The notes under the pieces: generated by a model
What the model was told of the DNA's origin: nothing
Database searches by the model: none
What the model saw: the letters and a program-made list of their open reading frames with translations, nothing else
Made by a program: the position numbers and the translations under genes
In this document: positions 26,595-34,734 of the stretch, piece after piece
How the letters are laid out: every line of letters begins with the position of its first letter
Position numbering within the stretch: the stretch's first letter is position 1
NCBI RefSeq assembly: GCF_024178315.1
Contig: NZ_JAMZIK010000043.1
Location: 1-64,000, forward strand
Length of the DNA: 64,000 nucleotides
DNA from: Siccirubricoccus soli
GTDB lineage: Bacteria; Pseudomonadota; Alphaproteobacteria; Acetobacterales; Acetobacteraceae
Direction of reading: 5' to 3'

Positions 26595-27808
26595 GGCCGT
26601 GCCTCCGCCTGCGCCGCGGGCGTGGGGGCGGGCATGCGCTGCGGCACCACCGCCTGGCCGGCCCGCACCCGGGTGAGGCCGCTGGTCACCACCTCCTCGC
26701 TGCCGTCCAGGCCGTGGCGGATCACCCGCATGCCGTCATGCATCGGGCCGAGCTGCACCTGGCGCATCTGCAGCCGGTCGCCTTCCGTGACGACATAGAC
26801 GATGCGGCGCGACTGGTCGGTGGCCACGGCGGCATCCGGCACCAGCAGCGCCTGGTAGGGCGCGCTGCCGACGAGGCGGATGCGGGCGAAGCTGCCGGGG
26901 AGGAAGAGATCCTTCGGGTTGGAGAAGCGGGCGCGCAGCCGGATGGTGCCGGTGCCGGAATCCGCCTCATTGTCCACGAAGACCACTTCGCCGCGATGCG
27001 GGAAGCCCGTCTCATCGGCCAGGGCGAGCTGGACCGGGTTCCGCATGTCGCGCGAGGAGGGGCGGCCGCCGCCGACCGCGAGGCGCTGGTAGCGCAGCGC
27101 CGCCGACTGGTCGATGTCGAAGCTGAAATCGATCGGGTCCAGGGTGACGATGGTGGCGAGCAGCGTCGCGCCGCTCCCCTCCCCGCCCGAGACCAGATTG
27201 CCGGGGCTGACCAGATGGCGGCCGATGCGGCCGGAGAGCGGCGCCCGGACCTCGGTGAACTCCAGGTCCAGCTTGGCGCGCTGCAGCGCCGCCTCCGCCT
27301 GGGTCACCGCCGCGCGGGCAGCCTCCAGCGCCTGGACGCGCTGCTCGACATTGGCCTCGGAGGCGGCGCGGGCGGTCAGCAGGTTGCGCGTCCGCTCGAA
27401 TTCCCGCTCGGACAGGGTGAGCTGGGAGCGGGCGCTGGCGAGCCGCGCCTCGGCATCCACGATCGCCGTGCGGAAGGGGCGCGGGTCGATGCGGAACAGC
27501 AGGTCGCCTCGCTCGATCACTTGGCCGTCGGTGAAGGCGAAGCTGTCCAGGTAGCCGCTGACCCGCGCCCGGACCTCCACCCGTTCCACGCTGACGAAGC
27601 GGCCGGTGTATTCGTCCCAGTCGGTCACCTCGCGCCGCACCGGGCGGGCGACGGTCACGGCCGGCGGCTCCTCCGGTGGCAGTTCGTCCTCGTGGCTGTC
27701 GCAGCCGGCGAGGAAGATGAGCAGCGGCAGGACGCGCCGCCACGCCGCTCCCCGTCGCCGGCCTCGCCCTGGTGAAGTGCCGTCCCGCTCGCAGCCTGCT
27801 GCCTGCAC
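26591..27808 (-). CDS. RND efflux periplasmic adaptor (membrane-fusion lipoprotein)
   Basis: 405 residues from a GTG start. The lipobox LIFLAGC places the lipidated Cys near residue 36. Domains in order: barrel-sandwich half VEVRARVSGYLDSFAFTDGQVIERGDLLFRIDPRPF, a helical hairpin (residues about 115-185), the second sandwich half LDLEFTEVRAPLSGRIGRH, and beta-barrel/proximal parts ending near VLVPDAAV and GLTRVRAGQAVVP. It connects the RND permease to an outer-membrane channel. No outer-membrane factor gene lies next to this pair. Stop codon overlaps the permease start. Confidence 0.9.
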   Translation of the reverse strand: MQAAGCERDGTSPGRGRRRGAAWRRVLPLLIFLAGCDSHEDELPPEEPPAVTVARPVRREVTDWDEYTGRFVSVERVEVRARVSGYLDSFAFTDGQVIERGDLLFRIDPRPFRTAIVDAEARLASARSQLTLSEREFERTRNLLTARAASEANVEQRVQALEAARAAVTQAEAALQRAKLDLEFTEVRAPLSGRIGRHLVSPGNLVSGGEGSGATLLATIVTLDPIDFSFDIDQSAALRYQRLAVGGGRPSSRDMRNPVQLALADETGFPHRGEVVFVDNEADSGTGTIRLRARFSNPKDLFLPGSFARIRLVGSAPYQALLVPDAAVATDQSRRIVYVVTEGDRLQMRQVQLGPMHDGMRVIRHGLDGSEEVVTSGLTRVRAGQAVVPQRMPAPTPAAQAEARP

Positions 27809-28073
27809 CGCCCACCGCCCCGGCCATTCCTTGCGGAGGGTTTACCATACGGCTTTGCTTCGCCGAAACCGCTTCACTGCACGGCAACCCTTCAAGCGCC
27901 GGCCTCGGTGCCGCGCCGCATTCGAGCGGCTGGCGCCCCCGCCGCAAGCGACGAGACGGCTGGAAAGGCAGGATCAGGAGAGGGAAGGCCGGCGGGAGGA
28001 ATGAAACGGCCGCGGGCAAGCAATGGAACGCCCATCGGAACGTCGGAACCACCGCCCCGGAAGTGCCGGGAAA

Positions 28074-28117
28074 TGGTGGGCGCACAAGGATTCGAACCTT
28101 GGACCCGTTGATTAAGA
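28074..28117 (-). tRNA. 3' fragment of tRNA-Lys (probable attachment-site remnant)
   Basis: The minus strand reads CTTAATCAACGGGTCC, then AAGGTTCGAATCCTTG (complete T arm) and TGCGCCCACCA. This matches tRNA-Lys(CTT) from the anticodon to the CCA end. The 5' half is absent: beyond 28117 the sequence is unrelated (GGTAA..CACCCGCGG). It cannot be a working tRNA. Such 3' tRNA pieces are what integrases leave at the far end of a genomic island, although truncation by transposition is also possible. Confidence 0.8.
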
Positions 28118-28337
28118 TTACCGCGGGTGAGCATGTCCATTGATCAGGCCCTGACATCAGGCGCCGTTCGCAATACGCAGTCTTGGTCAAGGGCTCACCA
28201 GACCGGATCGCCTCCAGTCGCGCTGCCAACGCCGCCTGGAGCATTGTCCGTGATGTTGTTGCACGGATCGCCCGGTTGGGCGGCTTCGGATAGGATGAGG
28301 CCGGGGCCGGTCCCCTCCTCCGTTCGGGGACAGCCCC

Positions 28338-29301
28338 TTGCCGCACAATGCCCAGGCCGACCGCCGTCACCATATTCCGAAGCAGCGACACCGGGTTACC
28401 AACTGGGCCGCCTACGACGCTGGCCTGCGGGCCCGCGGCAGCCTGACGATCTGGTCACGGCAGAGGCGATCGAAGCGTGGCGCGCGACGTCGCGCAGCTC
28501 TCGAGGCGGGCAGCCGCGCTACTCGGACCTGGCGATCACGACGGCTCTGGCTCTGCGATCGGTGTTCCGCCTGGCCCTGCGCCAGACCGAGAGCCTGATC
28601 GGGTCCATCTTGCAGCTGCTCGGTCTCGACCTCGCCGTGCCCGACCACTCCACCCCGAGCCGCCGGGCTGAGACGCTGCCGGTGCTGCGGCCGAAGGCGG
28701 GGAACGAGCCCCTGCACCTGCTGGTGAACAGCACGGGACTGAAGCTCTGTGTCCTGACGAATGGCTGGCGGAGAAGCACGGCAGCAAGCGGCGCCGATCG
28801 TGGCGGAAACTGCATCCCGCCACGGACGCCGACACGGGCCGGATCGTCGCGGCCGAACTCACAGACCATAATGCCGACGATGGCTCGCAGGTCAGCCCCT
28901 TGCTCGACCAGGTTGACGGCCCGGTGGCGTCCTTTACCGGCGACGGCGCGTACGACCGCGACGACGTCTATGCCGAGGTCGCGGTACGGCATCCCGAGGC
29001 GGCCGTCATCGTGCCACCACGCGTGAACGCGGTGCCAAGCGCGGCAGCCGAGACCGCGCCGACACAGCGCGACCGCCACCTGCAATGCATCGCGGAGCGC
29101 GGCCGCATGGGCTGGCAGCGAGCGTCGGGGTACAACTGGCGTGCCTTGGTCGAGGCCGACGTCTCAAGATGGAAACGCGTCCTCGGCGACGGGCTCCGGT
29201 CGCAAACCGGCGGGCGTCAGGCCACCGAGGTGGCCATCGCCGCCAATGTGCTGAACCGCACGCTCGAACTCGGACGCCCGGAGTATGTCCGCACCGCATG
29301 A
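28338..29301 (+). pseudogene. IS5-family transposase, broken by two frameshifts
   Basis: Three successive frames together give one transposase. First RHHIPKQRHRVTNWAAYDAGL (28338 onward), then from about 28455 AITTALALRSVFRLALRQTES and LGLDLAVPDHST, then from about 28750 DEWLAEKHGSKRRRSWRKLH through DRHLQCIAERGRMGWQ to ELGRPEYVRTA and stop. The D (TGDGAYD) and downstream parts of the DDE core are recognisable. With frame changes at about 28455 and 28750 the gene is inactive unless trans-complemented. Confidence 0.85.
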
Positions 29302-29344
29302 CCCGGAGCGCGGGTAGGGCTACGTGCGTCCACACCGCTGACCC

Positions 29345-29497
29345 ATGCAACACGTTGGCGCCGCCTACAATTTTGCCCGTCGGCTGAAAACCCTACGAGG
29401 TCTCACCCCCTACGAAGCCATTTGCAAAGCCTGGACGGAGGAGCCCTCCAGGTTCATCCATGACCCGCACCACCATATCCCGGGACCAAACATCTAG
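29345..29497 (+). pseudogene. IS481-family transposase, C-terminal remnant
   Basis: A 50-codon open frame reads AAYNFARRLKTLRGLTPYEA, then ICKAWTEEPSRF and HHHIPGPNI before the stop. This is the characteristic C-terminus of IS481-type transposases. The remaining ~270 residues are missing, and the fragment begins just after the broken IS5 copy. Confidence 0.75.
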
Positions 29498-29544
29498 AGC
29501 AGATCGCCGTAGGGCGGCATCGCCCGAAGGCGTGAATCTGCTCT
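29496..29544. repeat. Hairpin element (9-bp inverted repeat AGAGCAGAT)
   Basis: AGAGCAGAT at 29496-29504 is matched by ATCTGCTCT at 29536-29544, with an inner GGGCGGCATCGCCC hairpin. Elements of this sequence type are scattered intergenically in alphaproteobacteria. Adjacent to a second palindrome at 29558. Confidence 0.65.
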
Positions 29545-29557
29545 GCAAACAAAGGCG

Positions 29558-29599
29558 TAGAGCGTTTTCGGTGAACGCATGTAAACCGAAAACGCTCTA
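29558..29599. repeat. 14-bp palindrome abutting the MarR stop (MITE- or terminator-like)
   Basis: TAGAGCGTTTTCGG (29558-29571) is perfectly complementary to CCGAAAACGCTCTA (29586-29599), with a 14-base loop. The outer TAG on the minus strand is the stop codon of the MarR gene, so the palindrome begins exactly at the end of that gene and likely serves as its terminator. Confidence 0.75.
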
Positions 29600-30103
29600 G
29601 CCGGCTCCAATCTCGTTCGTGGCACCCGCGGGATCGCCAGCCTCATCCTCGTCCCGCAGTGCGCGGCGTATGTTGCGCCGGATGACCGTGAGCACCTGAT
29701 CCGCGACAGCGATCTCCTCGGCGGAGAGCCCGGCCAGGACCTGCCCGTTCAGCCTGCGTCCCACCTCCACCATGCGGGCCTGGATCTTGCGGCCCTTGGC
29801 GGTGACGAAGATGCGGTGGATACGACGGTCCAGCGCATCGTCCCGTCGGACTACCAGCCCTGCCGCCTCTAGCCGATCGATCATGGAACCGACCGCGACC
29901 TTGCCCAGGCCGAGCAAGCGTGCCAGCTCTGCCTGGGTCATGCCCCCTTCGTCCTTGCGGGAGAGTTGCGCCAGCACGGACCACTGAGCCCTGGTGACGC
30001 CGTGTGGCCGCATTTCCTGGTCGAACAGAATCTGGCGAAGCCGCGAGACGTCGTGGATCAGGAAGCCGATGCGGAACTCGCCGCTTGCCTTCGTGTCGCT
30101 CAT
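29597..30103 (-). CDS. MarR family transcriptional regulator
   Basis: 168 residues. Winged-helix core: GVTRAQWSVLAQLSRKDEGGMTQAELARLLGLGKVAVGSMIDRLEAAGLVVRR, then the wing DDALDRRIHRIFVTAKGRKI. This DxRxx-I/K-LT-type wing is the MarR hallmark. The C-terminal dimer helices follow. It lies at the end of a minus-strand operon with a Bug receptor, CoA-transferase and acyl-CoA dehydrogenase, so a ligand from that pathway (an aromatic or acyl-CoA) is the probable effector. Its stop codon is part of a palindrome. Confidence 0.88.
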   Translation of the reverse strand: MSDTKASGEFRIGFLIHDVSRLRQILFDQEMRPHGVTRAQWSVLAQLSRKDEGGMTQAELARLLGLGKVAVGSMIDRLEAAGLVVRRDDALDRRIHRIFVTAKGRKIQARMVEVGRRLNGQVLAGLSAEEIAVADQVLTVIRRNIRRALRDEDEAGDPAGATNEIGAG

Positions 30104-30142
30104 GCCGGACGGCCCGGCCCCAGTCGCGGGTAGGTCAACAAG

Positions 30143-31099
30143 CTACTCCTTGGGCAAACTGGCGACCTGAGCGATGCGCCCCCAGAGGGCGATCTCGCGT
30201 GCCTGGAAAGCCGCAAGCTCCTCCGGCGTCGATGTCGCAGCGACAAGGCCGATGCTGAGCGCAAAGCGCTTTCCTTCGTCGTTTTCGAGGACGGCACGGA
30301 TCCCCCGGTTGAGTCGTGCCTGGACGGCCGCCGGGCTGCCGGCAGGCAGGAAGACCGCGACCCAGGAGGCAAACTCGTAGCCAGGCACCCCGGCCTCCTG
30401 CAGCGTCGGCACTTCCGGCAGCATCGGGATGCGCTGCGCCGTGGTGACACCCAGGGCGCGCAGCGTGGTGGCACCGATATGCTCTCCGGCCGCGGCGAGA
30501 TCGCTGACCAGGAACTGCAGCCTTCCGGCGAGCAGGTCCGTCACGGCCGCGGGTGTCCCGCGATAGCTGATCTGCTCCGCCTCGATCCCGGCCAGGCTCT
30601 TCAGCAGCTGCGCCGCAGCCAAGCTGCCGATGTTGCCGGTGCCGTAGTTCAACGCGCCGGCCCTGGCGCGCGCCACGGCGATGAACTCCTCGACCGTCTG
30701 CGCCGGGAAATCGGCGCGAACCATCAGCACGAGCGGGGCCAGGCTGGTTAGCGTCACCGGCAGGAAGCCGCGGACCGGGTCGAATCCCGGCTCCTTCGCC
30801 AGGTGCACGCTCGCGGCGTGGGTCGAGTTGGTGGCGAAGAATACAGTGTGCCCGTCCGGCGCCGCCCGGGCCGCCTGGCGCGCGGCGATCAGTCCGTTGC
30901 CGCCGGCGACGTTCTCAATCACCACCGACTGGCCGAGGCGCGGCGAGAGCCGTTCCGCCACGAAACGGGCGATGCCATCGGTCGCGCTGCTGGACGGAAA
31001 GGGAACGATGGCGCGCAGCGCCCGGGTTGGCCAGGGTTCCTCCTGCGCGCGTACTGCTGCTGGGGCCAGCAAGGTGGCGAGCAAGGTCCTACGCCGCAT
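30143..31099 (-). CDS. Bug/TctC-family periplasmic solute-binding protein (copy 1)
   Basis: 318 residues. The signal is twin-arginine-like at the very N-terminus (MRRRTLLATLLAPAAVRAQ). The binding-protein core follows: IVPFPSSSATDGIARFVAERLS, VIENVAGGNGLIAARQAARAAPDGHT, LNYGTGNIGSLAAAQLLK and LPEVPTLQEAGVPGYEF. These proteins bind carboxylates in the periplasm and normally feed TctAB or signal. No tctA/tctB genes are present in the cluster. The start overlaps the CoA-transferase end by 11 bp. Confidence 0.88.
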   Translation of the reverse strand: MRRRTLLATLLAPAAVRAQEEPWPTRALRAIVPFPSSSATDGIARFVAERLSPRLGQSVVIENVAGGNGLIAARQAARAAPDGHTVFFATNSTHAASVHLAKEPGFDPVRGFLPVTLTSLAPLVLMVRADFPAQTVEEFIAVARARAGALNYGTGNIGSLAAAQLLKSLAGIEAEQISYRGTPAAVTDLLAGRLQFLVSDLAAAGEHIGATTLRALGVTTAQRIPMLPEVPTLQEAGVPGYEFASWVAVFLPAGSPAAVQARLNRGIRAVLENDEGKRFALSIGLVAATSTPEELAAFQAREIALWGRIAQVASLPKE

Positions 31100-32303
31100 T
31101 GCCTGGCTCTCCGATGGCGCCCGCGGCGCGCAGGGCCGAGATCTCGTCCGGCGTGAAACCGTAGCCGGCCAGCACCTCGGCCGAGTGCTCGCCCAGCAGC
31201 GGCGGGGGCGACGCGACCTTGCGTGGTCGGCCGTTGAACTGAATCGGCTGCGCCATGGTCTTGAGCGGCCCGAGCGCGGGATGCTCGTAGTCCAGCACAA
31301 TGCCGCGCGCCGCCGTGTGCGGATGCGCCAGCATCTCCGCCAGGGTGTTGATGGCCGCGCAAGGGATGCCCACGCGGCCGCAGAACTCCACCCACTCCGT
31401 GACGGCTCGGGTAACGGTGATGTCCTGCACCAACGCGACCGTCTCGGCGAAGTGGTGCACGCGGTCGGCATTCGTTCGGAAGCGCGGATCCTCCGCCAGC
31501 TCCGGCCGGCCGATGCCGGCGGCAAACCGCCGCCAGAGATTGTCGCTGGCGATGCCGATCAGCACCGGGCCGTCCGACGCCTCGAAGGCCTGGTAAGGGC
31601 AGAGGGACTCGTGGCCGGAGCCGCTCTTCTCCGGCAGCACGCCCTTTTGCCAGTAGATCTGCAGGCTGTAGCCGAGCAGCGCCGCGGCGGTCTCGAAGAG
31701 CGAGACCTCCAGCCGGCAGCCGCGGTCGGTCCGCCCGCGCTCGAGCAGCGCGGCGAGGATGCCGGAGAAGGCATTCATCCCGGTGCTCTGGTCGATCGGC
31801 GAGAAGGGGCTGCGGATAGGACCGCCGCCGCGCTCGCCGGTCATCGCCATGATGCCGGAAAAGGCCTGCAGGATGACATCGTAGCCGAGCCCATGGCTCA
31901 GCGGCCCGGTGCGGCCGAAGCCGGAGATGCTGCAGTATATGAGCCGCGGGTTGGCGGCGCAGAGCCGCTCCGCGCCGATGCCGAGGCGCTCGGCGACGCC
32001 GGTCGCGTAGCTCTCGATCACCACATCGGCCTCGGCCGCCATGCGCCGCGCCGCCGCCTGGCCGGCCTCGGTCTTCAGGTCCAGCGTCAGGCTGCGCTTG
32101 TTCCGGTTGGCGCTGAGGAATACGGCGCCGACACGCTGGTCCCCGCCGGTGCGGAAGGGCGGCCATCCCCGCGTGTCGTCGCCGCTGCCCGGCGGCTCGA
32201 TCTTGACGACGTCCGCGCCGAGGTCGCCCAGCCACTGGCCGCAGAGCGGGCCGGCGAGGACCTTGGAGAAGTCGAGGACGCGGATACCCTTGAGCGGCGT
32301 CAT
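31089..32303 (-). CDS. Class III (CaiB/BaiF) acyl-CoA transferase
   Basis: 404 residues. These enzymes move CoA between carboxylic acids through an aspartyl intermediate. N-terminus MTPLKGIRVLDFSKVLAGPLCGQWLGDLGADVVKIEPPGSGDDTR is diagnostic, with FLSANRNKRSLTLDLK next. The catalytic Asp is in PFSPIDQSTGMNAF near residue 168. Further conserved: VGIPCAAINTLAEMLAHPHTAARG. Ends 1 bp after the acyl-CoA dehydrogenase begins the operon upstream. Substrate unknown; it likely activates or recycles the acid imported via the Bug proteins. Confidence 0.92.
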   Translation of the reverse strand: MTPLKGIRVLDFSKVLAGPLCGQWLGDLGADVVKIEPPGSGDDTRGWPPFRTGGDQRVGAVFLSANRNKRSLTLDLKTEAGQAAARRMAAEADVVIESYATGVAERLGIGAERLCAANPRLIYCSISGFGRTGPLSHGLGYDVILQAFSGIMAMTGERGGGPIRSPFSPIDQSTGMNAFSGILAALLERGRTDRGCRLEVSLFETAAALLGYSLQIYWQKGVLPEKSGSGHESLCPYQAFEASDGPVLIGIASDNLWRRFAAGIGRPELAEDPRFRTNADRVHHFAETVALVQDITVTRAVTEWVEFCGRVGIPCAAINTLAEMLAHPHTAARGIVLDYEHPALGPLKTMAQPIQFNGRPRKVASPPPLLGEHSAEVLAGYGFTPDEISALRAAGAIGEPGNAA

Positions 32304-32304
32304 G

Positions 32305-33471
32305 TCAGTAGGACTTCGGTAGGCCGAGCACCCGCTCGGCGATGAAGGAGAGAACGAGTTGCTCGGAGACCGGGGCGAGGCGGGTAATCATCACCTCGCG
32401 CAGCAGGCGCTCGACCACGTACTCCTTCGCATAGCCCATGCCACCATGGGTCATCACCGCTTGCAGGCAGGCATTGTAGCCGGCGCGGCCGCCGAGCAAC
32501 TTCGCGCCATTCGCCTCCGCCCCGCAGGGGCGGCCATTATCGTAGAGCCAAGCGGCCTTCATCGCCATCAGCCAAGCGGATTCGAGAGCCGTCCAGCACT
32601 CTGCCAGCGGGTGCTGGATGGCCTGGTTCTGGCCGATGGGGCGGCCGAAGACCGTGCGCTCGCGGGCGTAGCGCGCGGCGCGGTCCAACGCGTCCTGGCC
32701 GATGCCGATGGCCTCCACCGCGACCAGCACGCGCTCCGGGTTCAGGCTGTCGAGCAGGTAGGAAAAGCCGCGTCCCTCCTCGCCGATGCGGTCCTCCTCC
32801 GGGACGAAAAGGTCGTCGATGAAGACCATGTTCGAGTCCACCGCCGCGCGGCCCATCTTCGGAATGCGCTGCACCTCGACGCGGCTGCGGTCGAGGTCAG
32901 TGTAGAAGAGGGAGATGCCATCGGTCGGGCGACGCGCGTCCTCCTTCCGCGTGGTGCGGGTCAGCAGCATGATCTTGTTCGCTACCTGACCGGTGGAGGT
33001 CCAGATCTTCCGGCCGTTCACGCGGTAGCCGCCGGGAGCGCGCCGGGCGAAGGTGGTGATGCTCGTGGTGTCGAGCCCGGCATTCGGCTCGGTGACGCCG
33101 AAGCAGGCCTGGTCCTCGCCGGAGACGAGGCGCGGGATCCAGCGCGCCTGCTGCTCCTTCGTGCCGTGCACCACGATCGGATGCGGGCCGAACATGTTGA
33201 TGTGCAGCGAGGAGGCCGCGGCCATGCCGCCGCCATGGCGTGCCACGGTGTGCATCATCAGCGCCGCCTCAGTCACGCCAAGGCCGGCGCCGCCATGCTC
33301 CTGCGGCATGGTGATGCCGAGCCAGCCGCCCTCGGCCATGGCCGTGTGGAACTCGCGCGGGAAGCGGGCCTCCGCCTCGCAGTCGCGCCAGTACTCGTCG
33401 CCGAAGCGTCGGCAAACCGCAGCGACGCCCTCCCGGATGGCTTCCTGCTCAGGCGAGACACCGAAATCCAT
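32305..33471 (-). CDS. Acyl-CoA dehydrogenase (copy 1)
   Basis: 388 residues. FAD-dependent alpha,beta-desaturation of an acyl-CoA. Signatures: CFGVTEPNAGLDTTSITTFAR (FAD loop) near residue 125, IWTSTGQVANKIMLLTRT, and the C-terminal four-helix bundle with QAVMTHGGMGYAKEYVVERLLREVMITRLAPVSEQLV. Start MDFGVSPEQEAIRE has a GGGAGGGG RBS; a longer frame overlaps the divergent gene. Divergent from a second acyl-CoA dehydrogenase with only 80 bp between. Confidence 0.9.
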   Translation of the reverse strand: MDFGVSPEQEAIREGVAAVCRRFGDEYWRDCEAEARFPREFHTAMAEGGWLGITMPQEHGGAGLGVTEAALMMHTVARHGGGMAAASSLHINMFGPHPIVVHGTKEQQARWIPRLVSGEDQACFGVTEPNAGLDTTSITTFARRAPGGYRVNGRKIWTSTGQVANKIMLLTRTTRKEDARRPTDGISLFYTDLDRSRVEVQRIPKMGRAAVDSNMVFIDDLFVPEEDRIGEEGRGFSYLLDSLNPERVLVAVEAIGIGQDALDRAARYARERTVFGRPIGQNQAIQHPLAECWTALESAWLMAMKAAWLYDNGRPCGAEANGAKLLGGRAGYNACLQAVMTHGGMGYAKEYVVERLLREVMITRLAPVSEQLVLSFIAERVLGLPKSY

Positions 33472-33551
33472 AGTACCCCTCCCGCATGGCGCTTGCAGCC
33501 ATGTCGTACACCTGCTTACCATATGGCAGCGGATGATGGGAGGAAAGGCCG
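33472..33551. promoter_or_regulatory. Divergent promoter region of the acyl-CoA cluster
   Basis: 80 bp separate the two divergent acyl-CoA dehydrogenases, so both operon promoters and any operator must lie here. It contains GGGAGGAAAGG just before the plus-strand start and a small dyad around CCATATGG. No firm -35/-10 could be assigned. Confidence 0.4.
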
Positions 33552-34712
33552 ATGCTGAAGCGGCCCCGCACGGTTTTTGACGAAGGCCATGACATCTTCC
33601 GGGAGGCCGTGCGCCGCTTCGTTGAGACGGAGCTGGTACCGCACCATCCCGCATGGGAGGAGGCCGGCATCGTTCCGCGTGAAATCTGGCGCAAGGCCGG
33701 CGCCGCCGGGCTGCTCTGTTGCGATATCTCGCCCGACTATGGCGGCGCGGGCGGCGATTTCGGCCATTGTGCGGTGGTGACCGAGGAACTGGCGCGGGCC
33801 AACCTGACCGGCCCCGGGTTCGTCGTCCATTCCGACATGGTTGCCACCTACATCGCGCGCTTCGGCTCCGAGGAGCAAAAGCGCCGCTGGCTGCCCGGCA
33901 TGTGCGACGGCAGCCTGATCGGCGCCATCGCCATGACCGAGCCCGATGCCGGTAGCGACCTCAAGGGCATCCGCACCCGTGCGGTGCGGGACGGCGATCA
34001 CTACGTCATCAGCGGCCAGAAGACTTACATCTCCAATGGCCAGAATGCCCATCTGGTCGTTACCGCGGCCAGGACCAATCCGGCGGCAGGCGCCCGTGGT
34101 ATCAGCCTGATCGTGGTAGAGACTGACACTCCCGGCTTCCGCCGGGGGCGCAACCTGCACAAGCTTGGCATGCCCGCAGCGGACACCTCGGAACTGTTCT
34201 ACGACGAGGTTCGCGTGCCGGCAGCAAACCGCTTGGGCGAGGAAGGCCGCGGCTTCGCCATGCTGATGACCAATCTGGCGCGCGAGCGGCTGGTGCAGGC
34301 GGTCCGCGGCAGCGTGGTGGCGGAAACGGCGATCGATTGGACCGTGTCCTACACCCGTGAGCGCAAGGCTTTCGGCCAGACGATCGCGGACTTCCAGAAC
34401 ACCCGTTTCGTGCTCGCCGAACTTGCCACCAAGGCGGCAGCCGCGCGGGCGCTGACTGACCAGATGATCGCACTGCAGCTGGAGGGCACGCTCGACCCGG
34501 TGGAGGCCGGGATGGCCAAACTGTTCTGCACAGACCTGCAATGCGAAGCGGTGGACCGCTGCCTGCAACTGTTCGGCGGCGCCGGCTACATGATGGAGAC
34601 GCCCATCGCGAAGGCGTACGCCGACGCGCGCGTCACCCGCATTGCCGGCGGCGCAGCGGAGGTGATGAAGGAGATCGTTGGCCGCCGGCTCTTCGCCGAT
34701 GCCGGCCGGTAG
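33552..34712 (+). CDS. Acyl-CoA dehydrogenase (copy 2)
   Basis: 386 residues. AIAMTEPDAGSDLKGIRTRAV is the FAD/substrate loop near residue 126, GQKTYISNGQNAHLVV follows, and FGGAGYMMETPIAKAYADARVTRIAGGAAEVMKEIV closes the protein with the GxxEVMKE segment of the long-chain/isovaleryl branch. Only distantly similar to copy 1, so the two probably take different substrates or form a heteromer. Start follows a GGGAGGAAAGG RBS. First gene of the plus-strand operon. Confidence 0.9.
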   Translation: MLKRPRTVFDEGHDIFREAVRRFVETELVPHHPAWEEAGIVPREIWRKAGAAGLLCCDISPDYGGAGGDFGHCAVVTEELARANLTGPGFVVHSDMVATYIARFGSEEQKRRWLPGMCDGSLIGAIAMTEPDAGSDLKGIRTRAVRDGDHYVISGQKTYISNGQNAHLVVTAARTNPAAGARGISLIVVETDTPGFRRGRNLHKLGMPAADTSELFYDEVRVPAANRLGEEGRGFAMLMTNLARERLVQAVRGSVVAETAIDWTVSYTRERKAFGQTIADFQNTRFVLAELATKAAAARALTDQMIALQLEGTLDPVEAGMAKLFCTDLQCEAVDRCLQLFGGAGYMMETPIAKAYADARVTRIAGGAAEVMKEIVGRRLFADAGR

Positions 34713-34734
34713 ACCAGGGAGGGAATGCGGGCGC

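Noticed and set aside
24465-26798. 777-codon frame antisense to the RND permease
   Set aside because: Low-complexity Gly/Arg/His/Gln composition and complete overlap with a clear transporter gene.
28074-28117. Complete tRNA-Lys
   Set aside because: Only the 3' half is present; there is no acceptor 5' strand or D arm.
30143-31525. Longer start for the first Bug protein (460 residues)
   Set aside because: The extra 142 residues are Arg/Ser-rich and antiparallel to the CoA-transferase frame; the signal peptide begins at 31099.
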